NCBI RefSeq assembly: GCF_000422885.1
Contig: NZ_AUGX01000001.1
Span: forward strand, 311,238 to 375,237
Reading direction: 5' to 3'
DNA: 64,000 nt
Origin: Ottowia thiooxydans DSM 14619
GTDB taxonomy: Bacteria > Pseudomonadota > Gammaproteobacteria > Burkholderiales > Burkholderiaceae_C
A program made the position numbers and the translations under genes. The notes below the pieces were generated by a model, which did not search any database, was not told the DNA's origin, and was given only the letters and a program-made list of their open reading frames with translations. This document shows positions 1 through 8,365 of the stretch, in pieces (positions within the stretch are counted from its first letter, which is position 1; each line of letters starts with the position of its first letter).

Positions 1-322
1 AGCCGGTGATGGTGTTGCCAACGCCTGGGCCGGAAGTGACCAGCACCACACCAGTTTTGCCTGTGGTTCGTGCATAGCCTTCAGCGGCGTGCACTGCGGC
101 TTGCTCGTGGCGAACCAAGATGTGGCGCAGCCTGGGCTCAGCATGCAAGGCGTCATACAAAGGGAGTGCGGCGCCACCGGGATAGCCGAAAAGGGTGTCC
201 ACGCCGCATTCAATGAGTGTGTCCAGCAAGGTTTGCGCGCCATTGCGCGGAGCTGACGGCTCGGGGTGCAAAACCGTATTGGCTACGGCGGGCTGGGAAT
301 CCAAGAGGGATGATGAGTGCAT
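1..322 (-). CDS. Acetolactate synthase-type ThDP enzyme, N-terminal part (partial)
   Basis: The reverse strand reads from an ATG at 322 and stays open to the window edge, giving 107 codons. After a roughly 28-residue leader come [15 protein letters not shown], then [15 protein letters not shown] and [11 protein letters not shown]. These are the start of the Pyr-binding domain of acetohydroxyacid synthase large subunits (IlvB/IlvI/IlvG type), including the conserved Glu of RHEQ that activates thiamine diphosphate. The reaction would be condensation of two pyruvates, or pyruvate plus 2-ketobutyrate, for branched-chain amino acid synthesis. The gene is divergent from an Lrp/AsnC regulator, which suggests local amino-acid control. 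The rest is outside the window, so other ThDP enzymes such as a catabolic synthase cannot be excluded. Confidence 0.85.
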   Translation of the reverse strand, partial: MHSSSLLDSQPAVANTVLHPEPSAPRNGAQTLLDTLIECGVDTLFGYPGGAALPLYDALHAEPRLRHILVRHEQAAVHAAEGYARTTGKTGVVLVTSGPGVGNTITG

Positions 323-402
323 AACCTCAATTTTTACGGTTATGAGGCAGAATTGGCTTCGAGATTTTCAATATCTAAGGCTTTTATTCTGAAAAAATTT
401 CT

Positions 403-879
403 ATGAATAATGCAAATGAAGAAAAATCATTCGACAAGAAGGATTTGAGTATTCTGCGTATCCTGCTGCAGGATGCGCGCCGAACGCTCCAGGAGATTGG
501 TCAAGAGGTGGGGCTGTCCACCACCAGTTGCTGGAGCCGGATCAAGCGGCTTGAATCCGAAGGCGTGATCAAGCGCTACACCGTAGAGGTGGACCCAGCC
601 AGCCTGGGTTACAGAGACACCGTCATCGTGCAACTCAATCTGGAGAGCCACACGGAAGACACGCTCTACGCCTTCGGCCAGGTGCTGGCCACCATTCCAG
701 AGGTGTTGGAAGCCTACTTGGTATCTGGTGATTACGATTACTACATCCGCATCGCGGTGCGCGACACCCGAGACTATGAGCGCTTGCTGCGCGAAAAGCT
801 CTACAAGATACCTGGTATCCGGCACAGCAAGTCCAGCTTTGTGCTGCGCGTTCTGAAGGAAGAAAGTGTGCCGGTCTAG
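403..879 (+). CDS. Lrp/AsnC family transcriptional regulator
   Basis: This 158-residue protein has an N-terminal winged helix-turn-helix (about residues 10-65, with LSILRILLQDARRTLQEIG and LSTTSCWSRIKRLESEGVI). A RAM/ActD effector-binding domain follows (about 70-150, with VSGDYDYYIRIAVRDTRDYE). Order and length are typical of Lrp/AsnC proteins, which bind amino acids and form octamers. It is transcribed away from the acetolactate-synthase-type gene across an 80-bp AT-rich gap, the usual arrangement for a regulator controlling its divergent neighbour. The effector cannot be read from sequence; a branched-chain amino acid is only inferred from the neighbour. Confidence 0.9.
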   Translation: MNNANEEKSFDKKDLSILRILLQDARRTLQEIGQEVGLSTTSCWSRIKRLESEGVIKRYTVEVDPASLGYRDTVIVQLNLESHTEDTLYAFGQVLATIPEVLEAYLVSGDYDYYIRIAVRDTRDYERLLREKLYKIPGIRHSKSSFVLRVLKEESVPV

Positions 880-917
880 GGTCTGCAGGTTGGGCGTTCC
901 AAGATCATGAACAAGTT

Positions 918-1886
918 CTATGCAGCAGGTTCGATCGCCACAGGTTTGCGGTGGGCGGCAAGACAGGTGAGAACGCTCAGTACCACGCAGATCAATGCTG
1001 CGATTTCCAACCAGGTTGGCAGGCGTTGTTCCCAGATGAATCCATATAACAGGGCAAAAAGCGTCTCGAACAAGATCATCTGGCCCACAAGCGTCAGCGG
1101 CAGCAGGCGGCTCGCACGGTTCCACAATCCATTGCCGACGATGGAGGCGAAAACCGCCACCCCCACCGACACAGCGCCGAACAGAAGCCACGCGTTGACT
1201 TGGTGATCCGCATTGTTCAGTGCCAGCGCAAATGGGATCAAGAGCAGGCTTTGAGCGCCCGTGACCACACCGGTCAATAAGCTCCAATCATGGGAAGAAA
1301 CGCGGTCTAGCTTAGCAAGGCAACGCGCGTTCCCTATTGCGTATGCAGACCATGATGCCAAGGCTCCTATGGCGCACAACAAACCGATTAATTGCTGGAT
1401 GGGCGAGCCAGTGCTGGGCCCTGCAATGGCTTGCCAGCCAATACAGATCGCGCCCAGCGTGCAAAGCAACAGTGACGGGGCGAGTTTGCTCAAGGGGACC
1501 GCCCCATGTTCTCGGCTACCGGTAACTGTCACCACCACTGGCAGAAAGCCGATCACAAGCGAAGTCATGGCAATTCCCCCAATCTGCACGGCGTTGGCCA
1601 GAAGGATGTAGTACAGCGTATTGCCCGCAAATGAGAGCCACATCAGGTTCCACCATTGGTGGCGCGGGACGTGGGCAACCAGTGGGCGCCAGCGCGGGGC
1701 GAGCAGTGCAGCTGCAATCAATCCGTAACTTAGATACCGCCCGATCGTGATCTGCAGCGGGCTGAATTCCCGCACCAGTTCTGGAGCAAGAAAAACCAGG
1801 CCCCAGAACGCACCCGCTCCCATCCCGCAGGCAAGGCCGGCCCAGATTTTGCTGCTGTGGCTTTGAGACATGGGAAGCGTATTCAT
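918..1886 (-). CDS. DMT/EamA family permease
   Basis: A 322-residue integral membrane protein with about ten hydrophobic segments arranged as two EamA repeats (roughly 15-145 and 160-300). Characteristic pieces are GMGAGAFWGLVFLAPEL near the start and GNGLWNRASRLLPLTLVGQ plus PTWLEIAALICVVLSVL in the second half. The family includes exporters of amino acids and metabolites (RhtA/YdcZ-like). It lies between two Lrp/AsnC regulators and is divergent from the second, a common set-up for amino-acid exporters. The substrate is unknown. A second ATG five codons in is a possible alternative start. Confidence 0.85.
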   Translation of the reverse strand: MNTLPMSQSHSSKIWAGLACGMGAGAFWGLVFLAPELVREFSPLQITIGRYLSYGLIAAALLAPRWRPLVAHVPRHQWWNLMWLSFAGNTLYYILLANAVQIGGIAMTSLVIGFLPVVVTVTGSREHGAVPLSKLAPSLLLCTLGAICIGWQAIAGPSTGSPIQQLIGLLCAIGALASWSAYAIGNARCLAKLDRVSSHDWSLLTGVVTGAQSLLLIPFALALNNADHQVNAWLLFGAVSVGVAVFASIVGNGLWNRASRLLPLTLVGQMILFETLFALLYGFIWEQRLPTWLEIAALICVVLSVLTCLAAHRKPVAIEPAA

Positions 1887-1958
1887 GTGAGTAATTTAAT
1901 CGTTTAGGTGATATAAATTGACTCTGAATTCTTGTTGTGGAGAGAAAATTTCTCGGTT

Positions 1959-2447
1959 ATGCCCAAGAAAACTGTTAATTCTCCCTTTGTCCTGGATCGT
2001 TATGACAGGGCTATTCTGGACATCATCCAACGCGACAACAAGACGCCTCAGCGGGTGATTGCTGAATCGGTGAGTCTTTCCACAGCCGCGGTGCAGCGGC
2101 GCATTGCAGCCATGGAAAAGTCAGGTGTGATCGCCGCCAATGTGGCGGTGGTGGATCCTGATGCTGTAGCGGCCACCATCACTGCGATTGTGGAAGTGCA
2201 ACTGAGGGATGAACGCGCATCCACTTCTGATCTGGCAAGGGAGCTGTTTCGCAATACGCCGGAGGTGCAGCAGTGCTTTTATGTCACCGGTGGAGTCAGT
2301 TTCATTCTGATCATCATCGCGCCGAACATGCCTACCTACGAAGGCTTGACCCGGCGCCTGTTCGCCGAAAACGAGCTGGTGGTGTATTTCAGGACACTGG
2401 TCGCGCTGGACAGGGTAAAAACTGATACGGCCATCGTCATCCCTTGA
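1959..2447 (+). CDS. Lrp/AsnC family transcriptional regulator
   Basis: A 162-residue Lrp/AsnC protein: winged HTH at about 13-65 (YDRAILDIIQRDNKTPQRVI, LSTAAVQRRIAAMEKSGVI) and a RAM domain after it (YVTGGVSFILIIIAPNMPTY). I start it at the ATG at 1959, giving MPKKTVNSP. A TTG nine codons earlier in the same frame is possible but less likely; a GGAGAG lies about 15 bases upstream of 1959. It is divergent from the DMT permease, so it probably controls that exporter and itself. It is clearly a different paralogue from the regulator at 403-879. Confidence 0.88.
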   Translation: MPKKTVNSPFVLDRYDRAILDIIQRDNKTPQRVIAESVSLSTAAVQRRIAAMEKSGVIAANVAVVDPDAVAATITAIVEVQLRDERASTSDLARELFRNTPEVQQCFYVTGGVSFILIIIAPNMPTYEGLTRRLFAENELVVYFRTLVALDRVKTDTAIVIP

Positions 2448-2464
2448 TAGGGCGATAGGGCTGT

Positions 2465-2481
2465 TCAGCTGGGACAGCTGA
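2465..2481. terminator. Short stem-loop between convergent genes
   Basis: TCAGCTG and CAGCTGA form a perfect 7-bp stem around a 3-base loop, midway between the ends of the Lrp-type gene and the convergent folA. There is no T-run, so it is at best a weak or Rho-assisted stop. Confidence 0.35.
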
Positions 2482-2522
2482 GCTCCTGTGCGGCATTAGG
2501 GGTATCCGTCAGAGTGAAGGTG

Positions 2523-3035
2523 TTAAGTCCCCAGAGCGTTGGTCGCTGATTTTCTATAGGTGACGAAACTCAAACCCAGTCCGTTGGCTGCCGTCACTTC
2601 ATTGCGTGCCACAGCTTGCCAGGAGCTATCAAGCACAGGCGCATGGGCATCACCTTCAAAATCAGCATCAATCTCGGTGGCGACCACCTCATTTGCCAGC
2701 TCAATGGCTTGGGCATAAATCTGGGCCCCACCAATGACCCAGACCTCCGAAGCATCCTCACATTTTTGCAAAGCTTCTTGCAGGCTGGCGACGCGTGTGG
2801 CCCCTGAGTTGTTCCAATCTGCTTGCCGTGTGATCACGATATTGGTTCGGCCAGGCAAGGGGCGAAAACGCGGAGGAAGCGAATCCCAGGTTTTGCGCCC
2901 CATGATGACCGGATGATTCAATGTGACGCGTTTGAAGTGCGCCAGATCTTCCGGCAGATGCCAAGGCATCACCCCATCTTTACCGATGACACCATTGCGA
3001 GCGCGAGCGTAGATCAGGCCAATTTTCGATGTCAT
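2523..3035 (-). CDS. folA: Dihydrofolate reductase
   Basis: A 170-residue protein, close to the usual bacterial DHFR length. It reduces dihydrofolate to tetrahydrofolate with NADPH, regenerating the cofactor consumed by ThyA. Family landmarks are GLIYARARNGVIGKDG, MPWHLPEDLAHFKR with the catalytic Asp at residue 30, VIMGRKTWDSLP, and VIGGAQIYAQAIE in the NADPH site. The start MTSKIG at 3035 gives the family N-terminus; the frame is open further upstream, but those codons run into the preceding gene region. It is the last gene of a probable thyA - GT41 - folA transcript. Confidence 0.95.
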   Translation of the reverse strand: MTSKIGLIYARARNGVIGKDGVMPWHLPEDLAHFKRVTLNHPVIMGRKTWDSLPPRFRPLPGRTNIVITRQADWNNSGATRVASLQEALQKCEDASEVWVIGGAQIYAQAIELANEVVATEIDADFEGDAHAPVLDSSWQAVARNEVTAANGLGLSFVTYRKSATNALGT

Positions 3036-3061
3036 TGCAGTCTCGGGTCTTAAAGACGTTC

Positions 3062-4873
3062 TTACTTGGAAGAGTTGGGATTTTGGGTGACGGCACCCGG
3101 GGCTGAAGTGCCTTGCCACATGCCTTCAATGGCTTGCTCGAAATCGCGGGCAAACCGGGCGGCATTGAAAAGGGGGCTGCCTTGTACCTGTTCGCGCAGG
3201 CCTGAGCGTAACTGGGCCAGTTCAAGCGGGTTTTCGGCAGCTGATTGCGCCCAGTGTATGGCTTGAGCTACGTAATCGGCTTCTGATCCAGCAGCCCAGT
3301 CAGTCAGTCCTGCCGCAGCCATGATGCTTTGTCCTTGTCGCCCAAGCATGCCGGGGAGCGCCAGTGTGAGCGTGGGTACGCCCATCCAGAGTGCTTCAAC
3401 CGTGGTGGTTCCACCGGGGTAGGGGAAGGTGTCCAGAATCAGATCGACCTCTTGATAGGCAGCCAGATAGTCTGCTCGGCTTTGGCCTGCGGCCAAGTGC
3501 ACGCGTTCCAAAGGTATACCGCAGGTCGTCAGGCGGCTCTCGAATTCGCTGCGTGGCAGGGGAAGATCGAATTGAGTGCTCTGAATGCGTAGCTGTGCTT
3601 TGGGAGCGCGCTTGAGAATCTCTGCCCAGACACGCAACACGCGGTTGTTGATCTTCTGCAGGGTTTGAAAGCTTCCGAAGGTGATGTGGCCTCGTTCAGT
3701 GGCCGGTGCCTTGGATGTCTCTGGCGCGTTTTCTGGTGGCGTGAAGCAATACCGGATGCTGGGCATTCGCCACACCTTCTCTGCGAACAAGTTTTCTTCT
3801 TGAGGGGGAACGCTGACCGGGTCCGCCAGGACGTAATCAATGGCTGGCTGCCCGGTGGTGGAAAAATAACCCAGCCAGGAAATTTGCAGCGGAGCCGGGT
3901 GCAGAGAAAAAAGGCTCTGACGGTGGCCGGCCGTATAGCCAGATAGATCAATTAGCACGTCGATCTGGTCTTGTTCGATCAAAGCAGCAGCGTCTTGATC
4001 ATTGAGCGATTCGATCACGCGCCACTGCGCAAAATGAGGTCTCAATTTTTCGGAAACTTCATCTTCGAAGATGTTGTTGCTGTAGGCGAATAGCGAGAGG
4101 CGAGAACGGTCGAGCTGGGCAAGTGTGGCTTCAAGAAAAAAGCCTACCGGATGCTCACGCAGATCAGCTGAAACAAAGCCAACTCTCAGCAATGGCTTGA
4201 GCGCGCCCCTGCTCGCTGAGCGAGCGCGCGCCAAGCCCGAGGATGGCGATAGGCGCCTGGCCCAGGCGCTATTGACCAGTGGGCTGAAATCCTCAAGATA
4301 GTGGTGCGTAAAGAGAAGGCTGCTCAATGCATCTGCATGATGCGGATTGAGCGACAAGGCGCGTTGATAGCTCGCGAAAGCGCCTTGATAATCCTGGCGC
4401 CGCTGCAACAGCTTGCCGATCGCGAAGTGTGTTTGGGCGTCTTTTGGATCGAGCGCCAAACTACGCTGGTAGCTTTGAAGGGCATCCTGCGTGTGGCCCA
4501 GGGCTTCCAGTGCAACCCCCAGGTTCAGGTGCAGCCCAGCATGGCGAGGCTGGAGTTGAATGGCGCGTTCTAGCAAAGCACGAGCCTCTTTTGATCGCTC
4601 GGCCTGCAATAGCAAAAATCCCAGGTTGGCGAGGGCATCGACATCCGAAGGGTTGATCTGCAAGATGCCGTTAAAAATATTTTCTGCTTTTTCCGCCTGG
4701 CGCGTTTGCACAGCCAGAATGGCCTGCAGCATTTGCACATCGCGCAAGTGTGGTGCTAGGCGAGCCGCTTCATCCAGCAAAGCCTGAGCAGAATCGAACG
4801 AGCGTTGTTGAAGGTGTACAGAGGCCTCTTGAAGCAGGGCTTGAAGCGGCTTGCCGGAAGCGGGTGAACTCAT
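3062..4873 (-). CDS. TPR protein with GT41 (SPINDLY/OGT-like) glycosyltransferase domain
   Basis: A 603-residue protein. Residues about 10-200 are tetratricopeptide repeats (for example LANLGFLLLQAERSKEARAL, then HLNLGVALEALGHTQDAL). From about 229 a GT41 catalytic region begins: LRVGFVSADLREHPVGFF, IDVLIDLSGYTAGHRQ, APLQISWLGYFSTTG, IDYVLADPVSVPP, ITFGSFQTLQKIN and near the end LDTFPYPGGTTTVEALWMGVPT. Eukaryotic OGT and bacterial relatives transfer a sugar from a nucleotide donor to Ser/Thr or other side chains. The conserved His of the HPVG motif is present (241). No signal peptide, so it should be cytoplasmic. It sits 26 bp upstream of folA and 13 bp downstream of thyA. Acceptor and donor are unknown; AsnGT or flagellin modification are alternatives to protein O-GlcNAc transfer. 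Confidence 0.88.
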   Translation of the reverse strand: MSSPASGKPLQALLQEASVHLQQRSFDSAQALLDEAARLAPHLRDVQMLQAILAVQTRQAEKAENIFNGILQINPSDVDALANLGFLLLQAERSKEARALLERAIQLQPRHAGLHLNLGVALEALGHTQDALQSYQRSLALDPKDAQTHFAIGKLLQRRQDYQGAFASYQRALSLNPHHADALSSLLFTHHYLEDFSPLVNSAWARRLSPSSGLARARSASRGALKPLLRVGFVSADLREHPVGFFLEATLAQLDRSRLSLFAYSNNIFEDEVSEKLRPHFAQWRVIESLNDQDAAALIEQDQIDVLIDLSGYTAGHRQSLFSLHPAPLQISWLGYFSTTGQPAIDYVLADPVSVPPQEENLFAEKVWRMPSIRYCFTPPENAPETSKAPATERGHITFGSFQTLQKINNRVLRVWAEILKRAPKAQLRIQSTQFDLPLPRSEFESRLTTCGIPLERVHLAAGQSRADYLAAYQEVDLILDTFPYPGGTTTVEALWMGVPTLTLALPGMLGRQGQSIMAAAGLTDWAAGSEADYVAQAIHWAQSAAENPLELAQLRSGLREQVQGSPLFNAARFARDFEQAIEGMWQGTSAPGAVTQNPNSSK

Positions 4874-4886
4874 TCAAAAATAGCAA

Positions 4887-5711
4887 TCACACGGCCACTG
4901 GTGCTTTGATGGCCGCATGGTGTTGATATCCCTGCACCTCGAAATCTTCGTACTCGTAATCGAAGATCGAAGCTGGCTTACGGCGGATGGCGAGGGTGGG
5001 GTAGGGGAAGGGCTGGCGTGAGAGCTGTTCCTTCACCTGCTCTTCATGGTTGGAATAGATGTGGCAATCGCCACCGGTCCAGATGAAATCGCCCACGGCC
5101 AGATCGCACTGCTGGGCCACCATGTGGGTCAGCAAGGCGTAGCTGGCAATATTGAACGGCACGCCAAGAAAAATATCCGCACTGCGCTGGTAGAGCTGGC
5201 AGCTGAGTTTCCCATTGGCCACATAGAACTGAAAGAAGGCGTGGCAGGGCATCAGCGCCATCTGATCGAGCTCTGCCACGTTCCAACTGCTGACGATGAT
5301 GCGGCGCGAATCCGGGTTCTTCTTCAGCGTTTCCATCACCTGGGCGATCTGATCAATATGCCCGCCCCCGGGGGTGGGCCATGAACGCCATTGCACGCCA
5401 TACACGGGGCCTAGATCACCCGTTTCCGGATTGGCCCACTCATCCCAGATGGTCACGCCGCGCTCTTGCAGCCAGCGTGCATTGCCATCACCGCGCAGAA
5501 ACCAAAGCAGCTCATTGATGATGCTTTTCAGGTGAACCTTCTTGGTGGTGACCAGCGGGAAGCCTTCACTCAAATCAAAGCGCATCTGGTGGCCGAAGAC
5601 ACTTTTGGTACCCGTGCCGGTGCGATCAGCCTTGAACACGCCATGTTCATTCACATGGCGCATGAAGTCTTCGTACTGATGGCGGATGGGGCGGTTGGTC
5701 GGCGTTGTCAT
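4887..5711 (-). CDS. thyA: Thymidylate synthase
   Basis: A 274-residue ThyA that methylates dUMP to dTMP with methylene-tetrahydrofolate and yields the dihydrofolate recycled by FolA. Visible residues are [12 protein letters not shown] near 29 (phosphate-binding Arg 30), the catalytic Cys 156 in [14 protein letters not shown], and the C-terminal segment ending AAIKAPVAV. Start [16 protein letters not shown] at 5711 fits the family; the open frame upstream does not. It is slightly longer than the 264-residue E. coli enzyme, through extra residues in the mid-region (around 95-120). First gene of the thyA - GT41 - folA group and divergent from the SOS cassette. Confidence 0.96.
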   Translation of the reverse strand: MTTPTNRPIRHQYEDFMRHVNEHGVFKADRTGTGTKSVFGHQMRFDLSEGFPLVTTKKVHLKSIINELLWFLRGDGNARWLQERGVTIWDEWANPETGDLGPVYGVQWRSWPTPGGGHIDQIAQVMETLKKNPDSRRIIVSSWNVAELDQMALMPCHAFFQFYVANGKLSCQLYQRSADIFLGVPFNIASYALLTHMVAQQCDLAVGDFIWTGGDCHIYSNHEEQVKEQLSRQPFPYPTLAIRRKPASIFDYEYEDFEVQGYQHHAAIKAPVAV

Positions 5712-5798
5712 GGTCGAGATTGTGGCGCATTTCTGATTTTCACTCAGTCTAAACACCTTCCCGCTGTTACCTGGTTGACCTTGGCAGATGTTGAAAAA

Positions 5799-5818
5799 TA
5801 CTGTATAAAAACGCAGTA
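5799..5818 (+). promoter_or_regulatory. LexA (SOS) box upstream of imuA
   Basis: TACTGTATAAAAACGCAGTA contains CTG-N10-CAG with an A/T-rich centre and flanking TA steps, matching the proteobacterial LexA consensus. It ends 14 bases before the imuA ATG and so can occlude its promoter. It lies about 90 bases upstream of thyA, so an effect there is less likely. Confidence 0.85.
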
Positions 5819-5832
5819 TTGAAGTTTACATC

Positions 5833-6696
5833 ATGGGCGCTTTTTCACTTTCTCACACTGATATGCCCGGCGTATGGCACGCCGATGAATTAGCCGGCGG
5901 AGCCGTGCGCACGGTCGTCACTGGTCATTCGCTATTGGATGCGGAGTTGCCTGGCGGTGGCTGGCCCTTGGGCGCCATGACCGAGCTGCTCCAGCCATCG
6001 GTGGATGCTCCGGTCTGGCAGCTCCTGCTCCCCGCGCTGGCCGCGCATTGGCAAGCCCGGGGCGAAGCCGTGGCGTTGGTTCACCCGCCTCATGAGCCTT
6101 TCATGCCCGCATTGATGGCGGCGGGCTTGGCTGCTCAGGCTGTTCTATGGATCCGTGGCGAGACGGCAGCTGCTTCCTTGTGGGCTGCCGAGCAGGCGCT
6201 GCGCTGTGCAGACGTGGGGGCCGTCATGGCCTGGCTGCCAGGGGCCCGCGCTGTGGATCTGCGGCGGTTGCAAGGTGCTGCGGCCAGGCGAGCGGATAGC
6301 CTGCTGTTTGTGCTTCGGCCAGCAAGTGCGGCGGCATCCGCTTCGCCAGCTCGGGTGCGCTTGGTGGTTCGGGGCGCCTCCTCGGGGCGAAATGCCGAAC
6401 CGCGTTTGCAAATCAATATTCTCAAACGCCGTGGTCCTCCACTGGTGGAGCCCCTGTTTCTGAACGCGCAAGGCGATGGTGTACGGGCGTTGCTGTTGGC
6501 CGTCCAGCAGTCCCGGCAGCGCCCGCACGACGCAAGTCAAAGCGGAGGTGCCGCCGTACTGCCCTTTTTGGCGATTCCGTCTCAGCCTCTCCATCCGCAC
6601 ACCCATTTCTACTCCCATCCCCAGTTGGTTATTCCAACTCCCGCAGACTCATCAGGAGGTTTCCATGCATTGGATCGCTTTGCAGTGGCCGCTTGA
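5833..6696 (+). CDS. imuA: ImuA-type (SulA-like) translesion mutagenesis protein
   Basis: A 287-residue protein that opens with MPGVWHADELAGG, then a RecA/SulA-like core with LPGGGWPLGAMTELLQ and MAWLPGARAVDLRRLQGAA. It belongs to the ImuA family, the accessory protein of the ImuA-ImuB-DnaE2 mutasome that copies damaged DNA with high error. A LexA box lies just upstream. The reading frame overlaps the start of imuB by 32 bases. The C-terminal 80 residues are Pro/Ser-rich and probably disordered. Confidence 0.88.
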   Translation: MGAFSLSHTDMPGVWHADELAGGAVRTVVTGHSLLDAELPGGGWPLGAMTELLQPSVDAPVWQLLLPALAAHWQARGEAVALVHPPHEPFMPALMAAGLAAQAVLWIRGETAAASLWAAEQALRCADVGAVMAWLPGARAVDLRRLQGAAARRADSLLFVLRPASAAASASPARVRLVVRGASSGRNAEPRLQINILKRRGPPLVEPLFLNAQGDGVRALLLAVQQSRQRPHDASQSGGAAVLPFLAIPSQPLHPHTHFYSHPQLVIPTPADSSGGFHALDRFAVAA

Positions 6697-8134
6697 AGAG
6701 GCTGCAGGTGGCGATGCGGCGCTTCCCATGCGTGAGGCATTGGGTTGGTGGGCGCTGGAATTCACTCCGCGCGTGGTTTGGCTAGACGAAGCCTTGCTTT
6801 TGGAGGTTTCGGCAAGTGTGCGGCTTTGGGGAGGGCGGCAAGCCATGCTGGACCGCATGCTGGAGTCCAATCCCGCGCAGGGCAAGATGCAGTTGGCACA
6901 GGCCATCAGTGGCATCAGCGCGCTGGCACGTTTACGCCTGCGTGTTGCAGGCCTGCCGCTGCCAAGTGGAGGAATTGGCGCGCTGCCTCTCGCCACACTG
7001 ACGGCTGCACGTCCACACCTGGATTTGCTGGCGCGCCTGGGTTGCCGCACTTGGGGCGATGTGGCGGCGCTGCCACGCGGGCCTTTGGTGCGGCGCTTTG
7101 GGGTTGAGTTGCGCGCTGCACTCGATGTGGCTTGGGGCGCAACGCCTGAGAGCTACCGCTGGCTTGAGCTGCCTGATGTTTTTGATCAGTCTCTGGAATT
7201 GGCTGCTCGCGTGGAAAACGCCCAAGCGCTGATGTGGTCTGCCAACCGCCTGCTTACCGCTTTGCAGATCTGGCTGCGTGCGCGCCAGCTTGGCGTGCTA
7301 GCCTTCGAGCTGATTTGGGATCTGGATCTGAAGCGCCTGGATGGCCGGCCATTGCCTCCGCATCAGTCGCTCATAGTTCGCACCGCTGAGCCAGCGCAAT
7401 CCATGGAGCATTTGAGGCGTTTGCTGGCCGAGCGCCTGGCACAAGTGCAGTTGTTGGCGCCTGCGGTGCATTTGCGCTTGCGTTCGCTGGAAACCGCGCC
7501 GTGGCTGGCGGGAAGCACCAGTTTTCTGCCTGAAGACCAGCGCAACGGAGACCCACTGCATGCCTTCCTTGAGCGTGTCAGTGCGCGCCTGGGCTCGGCG
7601 CAGGTGCTGTCGCCCACCATGCGTGCCGATCATCGGCCGGAGTGCGCGCAGGAATGGAGTGAGGCCGTGGGGTTGGCGGCTGGTTCGGCCAGCTTGCGTG
7701 CGCGGCAAGGTCGTGGTGCAGGCGGGCGAATATCTGCCGCTACAGGTAGAGGCGTGGGTGTGAAAAGCGCAGATATGAAAGAACTCAAGCGGCCAAAATT
7801 GCCATCAGGTTTTTCTGCCACCAATGAGAAAGATCGCTCAGCCTATCTGCCTGACGCCTTGGCGCCCACTTGGTTGCTGCGTGAACCCCTGCCGCTGGAA
7901 TTGCGAGACGATCAACCCTGCTACCGAGGTTTATTGCGTCTGCTCACTGGTCCGCGCCGCATTGAAGCCGGATGGTGGGGGGCGGCCATGCCAGGCCAGG
8001 GAGTGCCCGCCGCACGTGATTACTACATTGCCCAGAACCCAGCAGCTGAATTGCTGTGGGTGTACCGGGAGCGCCCTAGCTCGCGCCATGAGGGACGTGA
8101 GGCGCGCTGGTTTCTCCAAGGCTTGTATTCATGA
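6665..8134 (+). CDS. imuB: ImuB, catalytically altered Y-family polymerase-like protein
   Basis: The ATG at 6665 is preceded by a good AGGAGG (6655-6660) and gives 489 residues starting MHWIALQWPLEE. A long upstream extension in the same frame only shadows imuA. The protein resembles Y-family polymerases (RLWGGRQAMLDRML, GVELRAALDVAWGATPESYRW). The first metal-binding Asp of active polymerases is replaced (WIALQWPLE), although WLDEALLLEV keeps an Asp-Glu pair. ImuB proteins act as non-catalytic hubs that recruit DnaE2, ImuA and the beta clamp. The C-terminal part (about 430-489) has the usual GPRRIEAGWW and DYYIAQNPAAELLWVYRE. I saw no obvious clamp motif. Confidence 0.9.
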   Translation: MHWIALQWPLEEAAGGDAALPMREALGWWALEFTPRVVWLDEALLLEVSASVRLWGGRQAMLDRMLESNPAQGKMQLAQAISGISALARLRLRVAGLPLPSGGIGALPLATLTAARPHLDLLARLGCRTWGDVAALPRGPLVRRFGVELRAALDVAWGATPESYRWLELPDVFDQSLELAARVENAQALMWSANRLLTALQIWLRARQLGVLAFELIWDLDLKRLDGRPLPPHQSLIVRTAEPAQSMEHLRRLLAERLAQVQLLAPAVHLRLRSLETAPWLAGSTSFLPEDQRNGDPLHAFLERVSARLGSAQVLSPTMRADHRPECAQEWSEAVGLAAGSASLRARQGRGAGGRISAATGRGVGVKSADMKELKRPKLPSGFSATNEKDRSAYLPDALAPTWLLREPLPLELRDDQPCYRGLLRLLTGPRRIEAGWWGAAMPGQGVPAARDYYIAQNPAAELLWVYRERPSSRHEGREARWFLQGLYS

Positions 8135-8136
8135 AG

Positions 8137-8219
8137 TCCCCCCTGAGGCGCTTACGCGCCTTCCCCCCTGGGGGGACGCCACTGGCGGCCGGGCGGAGCC
8201 CGCTCCGCGGTGGCACTTG
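8137..8219 (+). repeat. Intergenic two-hairpin repeat (family R1), copy 1
   Basis: Starts three bases after the imuB stop. It contains GGCGC-TTAC-GCGCC followed by CCCCCC-T-GGGGGG, two adjacent perfect hairpins, then a GC-rich tail with CGCTCCGCGG. The same layout recurs at 38594-38690 (inverted) and 63407-63543. Confidence 0.85.
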
Positions 8220-8269
8220 TATGGCTTGCTCCGCAGCCGTTAGAGCTTCGCTCATGTTGGGGGTTCTGC

Positions 8270-8294
8270 TCCCTCTCCCGCTTGCGGGAGCGGG
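8270..8294. repeat. GGGAGAGGG-type palindrome (family R2)
   Basis: CCCTCTCCCGC / GCGGGAGCGGG form a near-perfect palindrome within the 231-bp imuB-dnaE2 gap. The same core occurs at 15669-15689, 21595-21615, 21670-21693, in the 38-kb array and at 63583-63606. With the R1 copy it fills nearly all of this gap; no separate promoter or LexA box for dnaE2 was seen. Confidence 0.75.
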
Positions 8295-8365
8295 CAGGGG
8301 TGAGGGCGCCCGGCTGAGGGCGGACAGCGTCTGCAATGTAGAGGGCGATCGTCAGACTAACTGAC

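Noticed and set aside
427-1287. Long open frame on the minus strand across the Lrp regulator
   Set aside because: It is antisense to a clear Lrp/AsnC gene, has no recognisable motif, and its composition (Arg/Gly/His-rich) is that of a GC-driven shadow frame.
6476-6664. N-terminal extension of imuB by 63 codons
   Set aside because: It overlaps imuA completely, and the ATG at 6665 has a strong AGGAGG and a family-like N-terminus.
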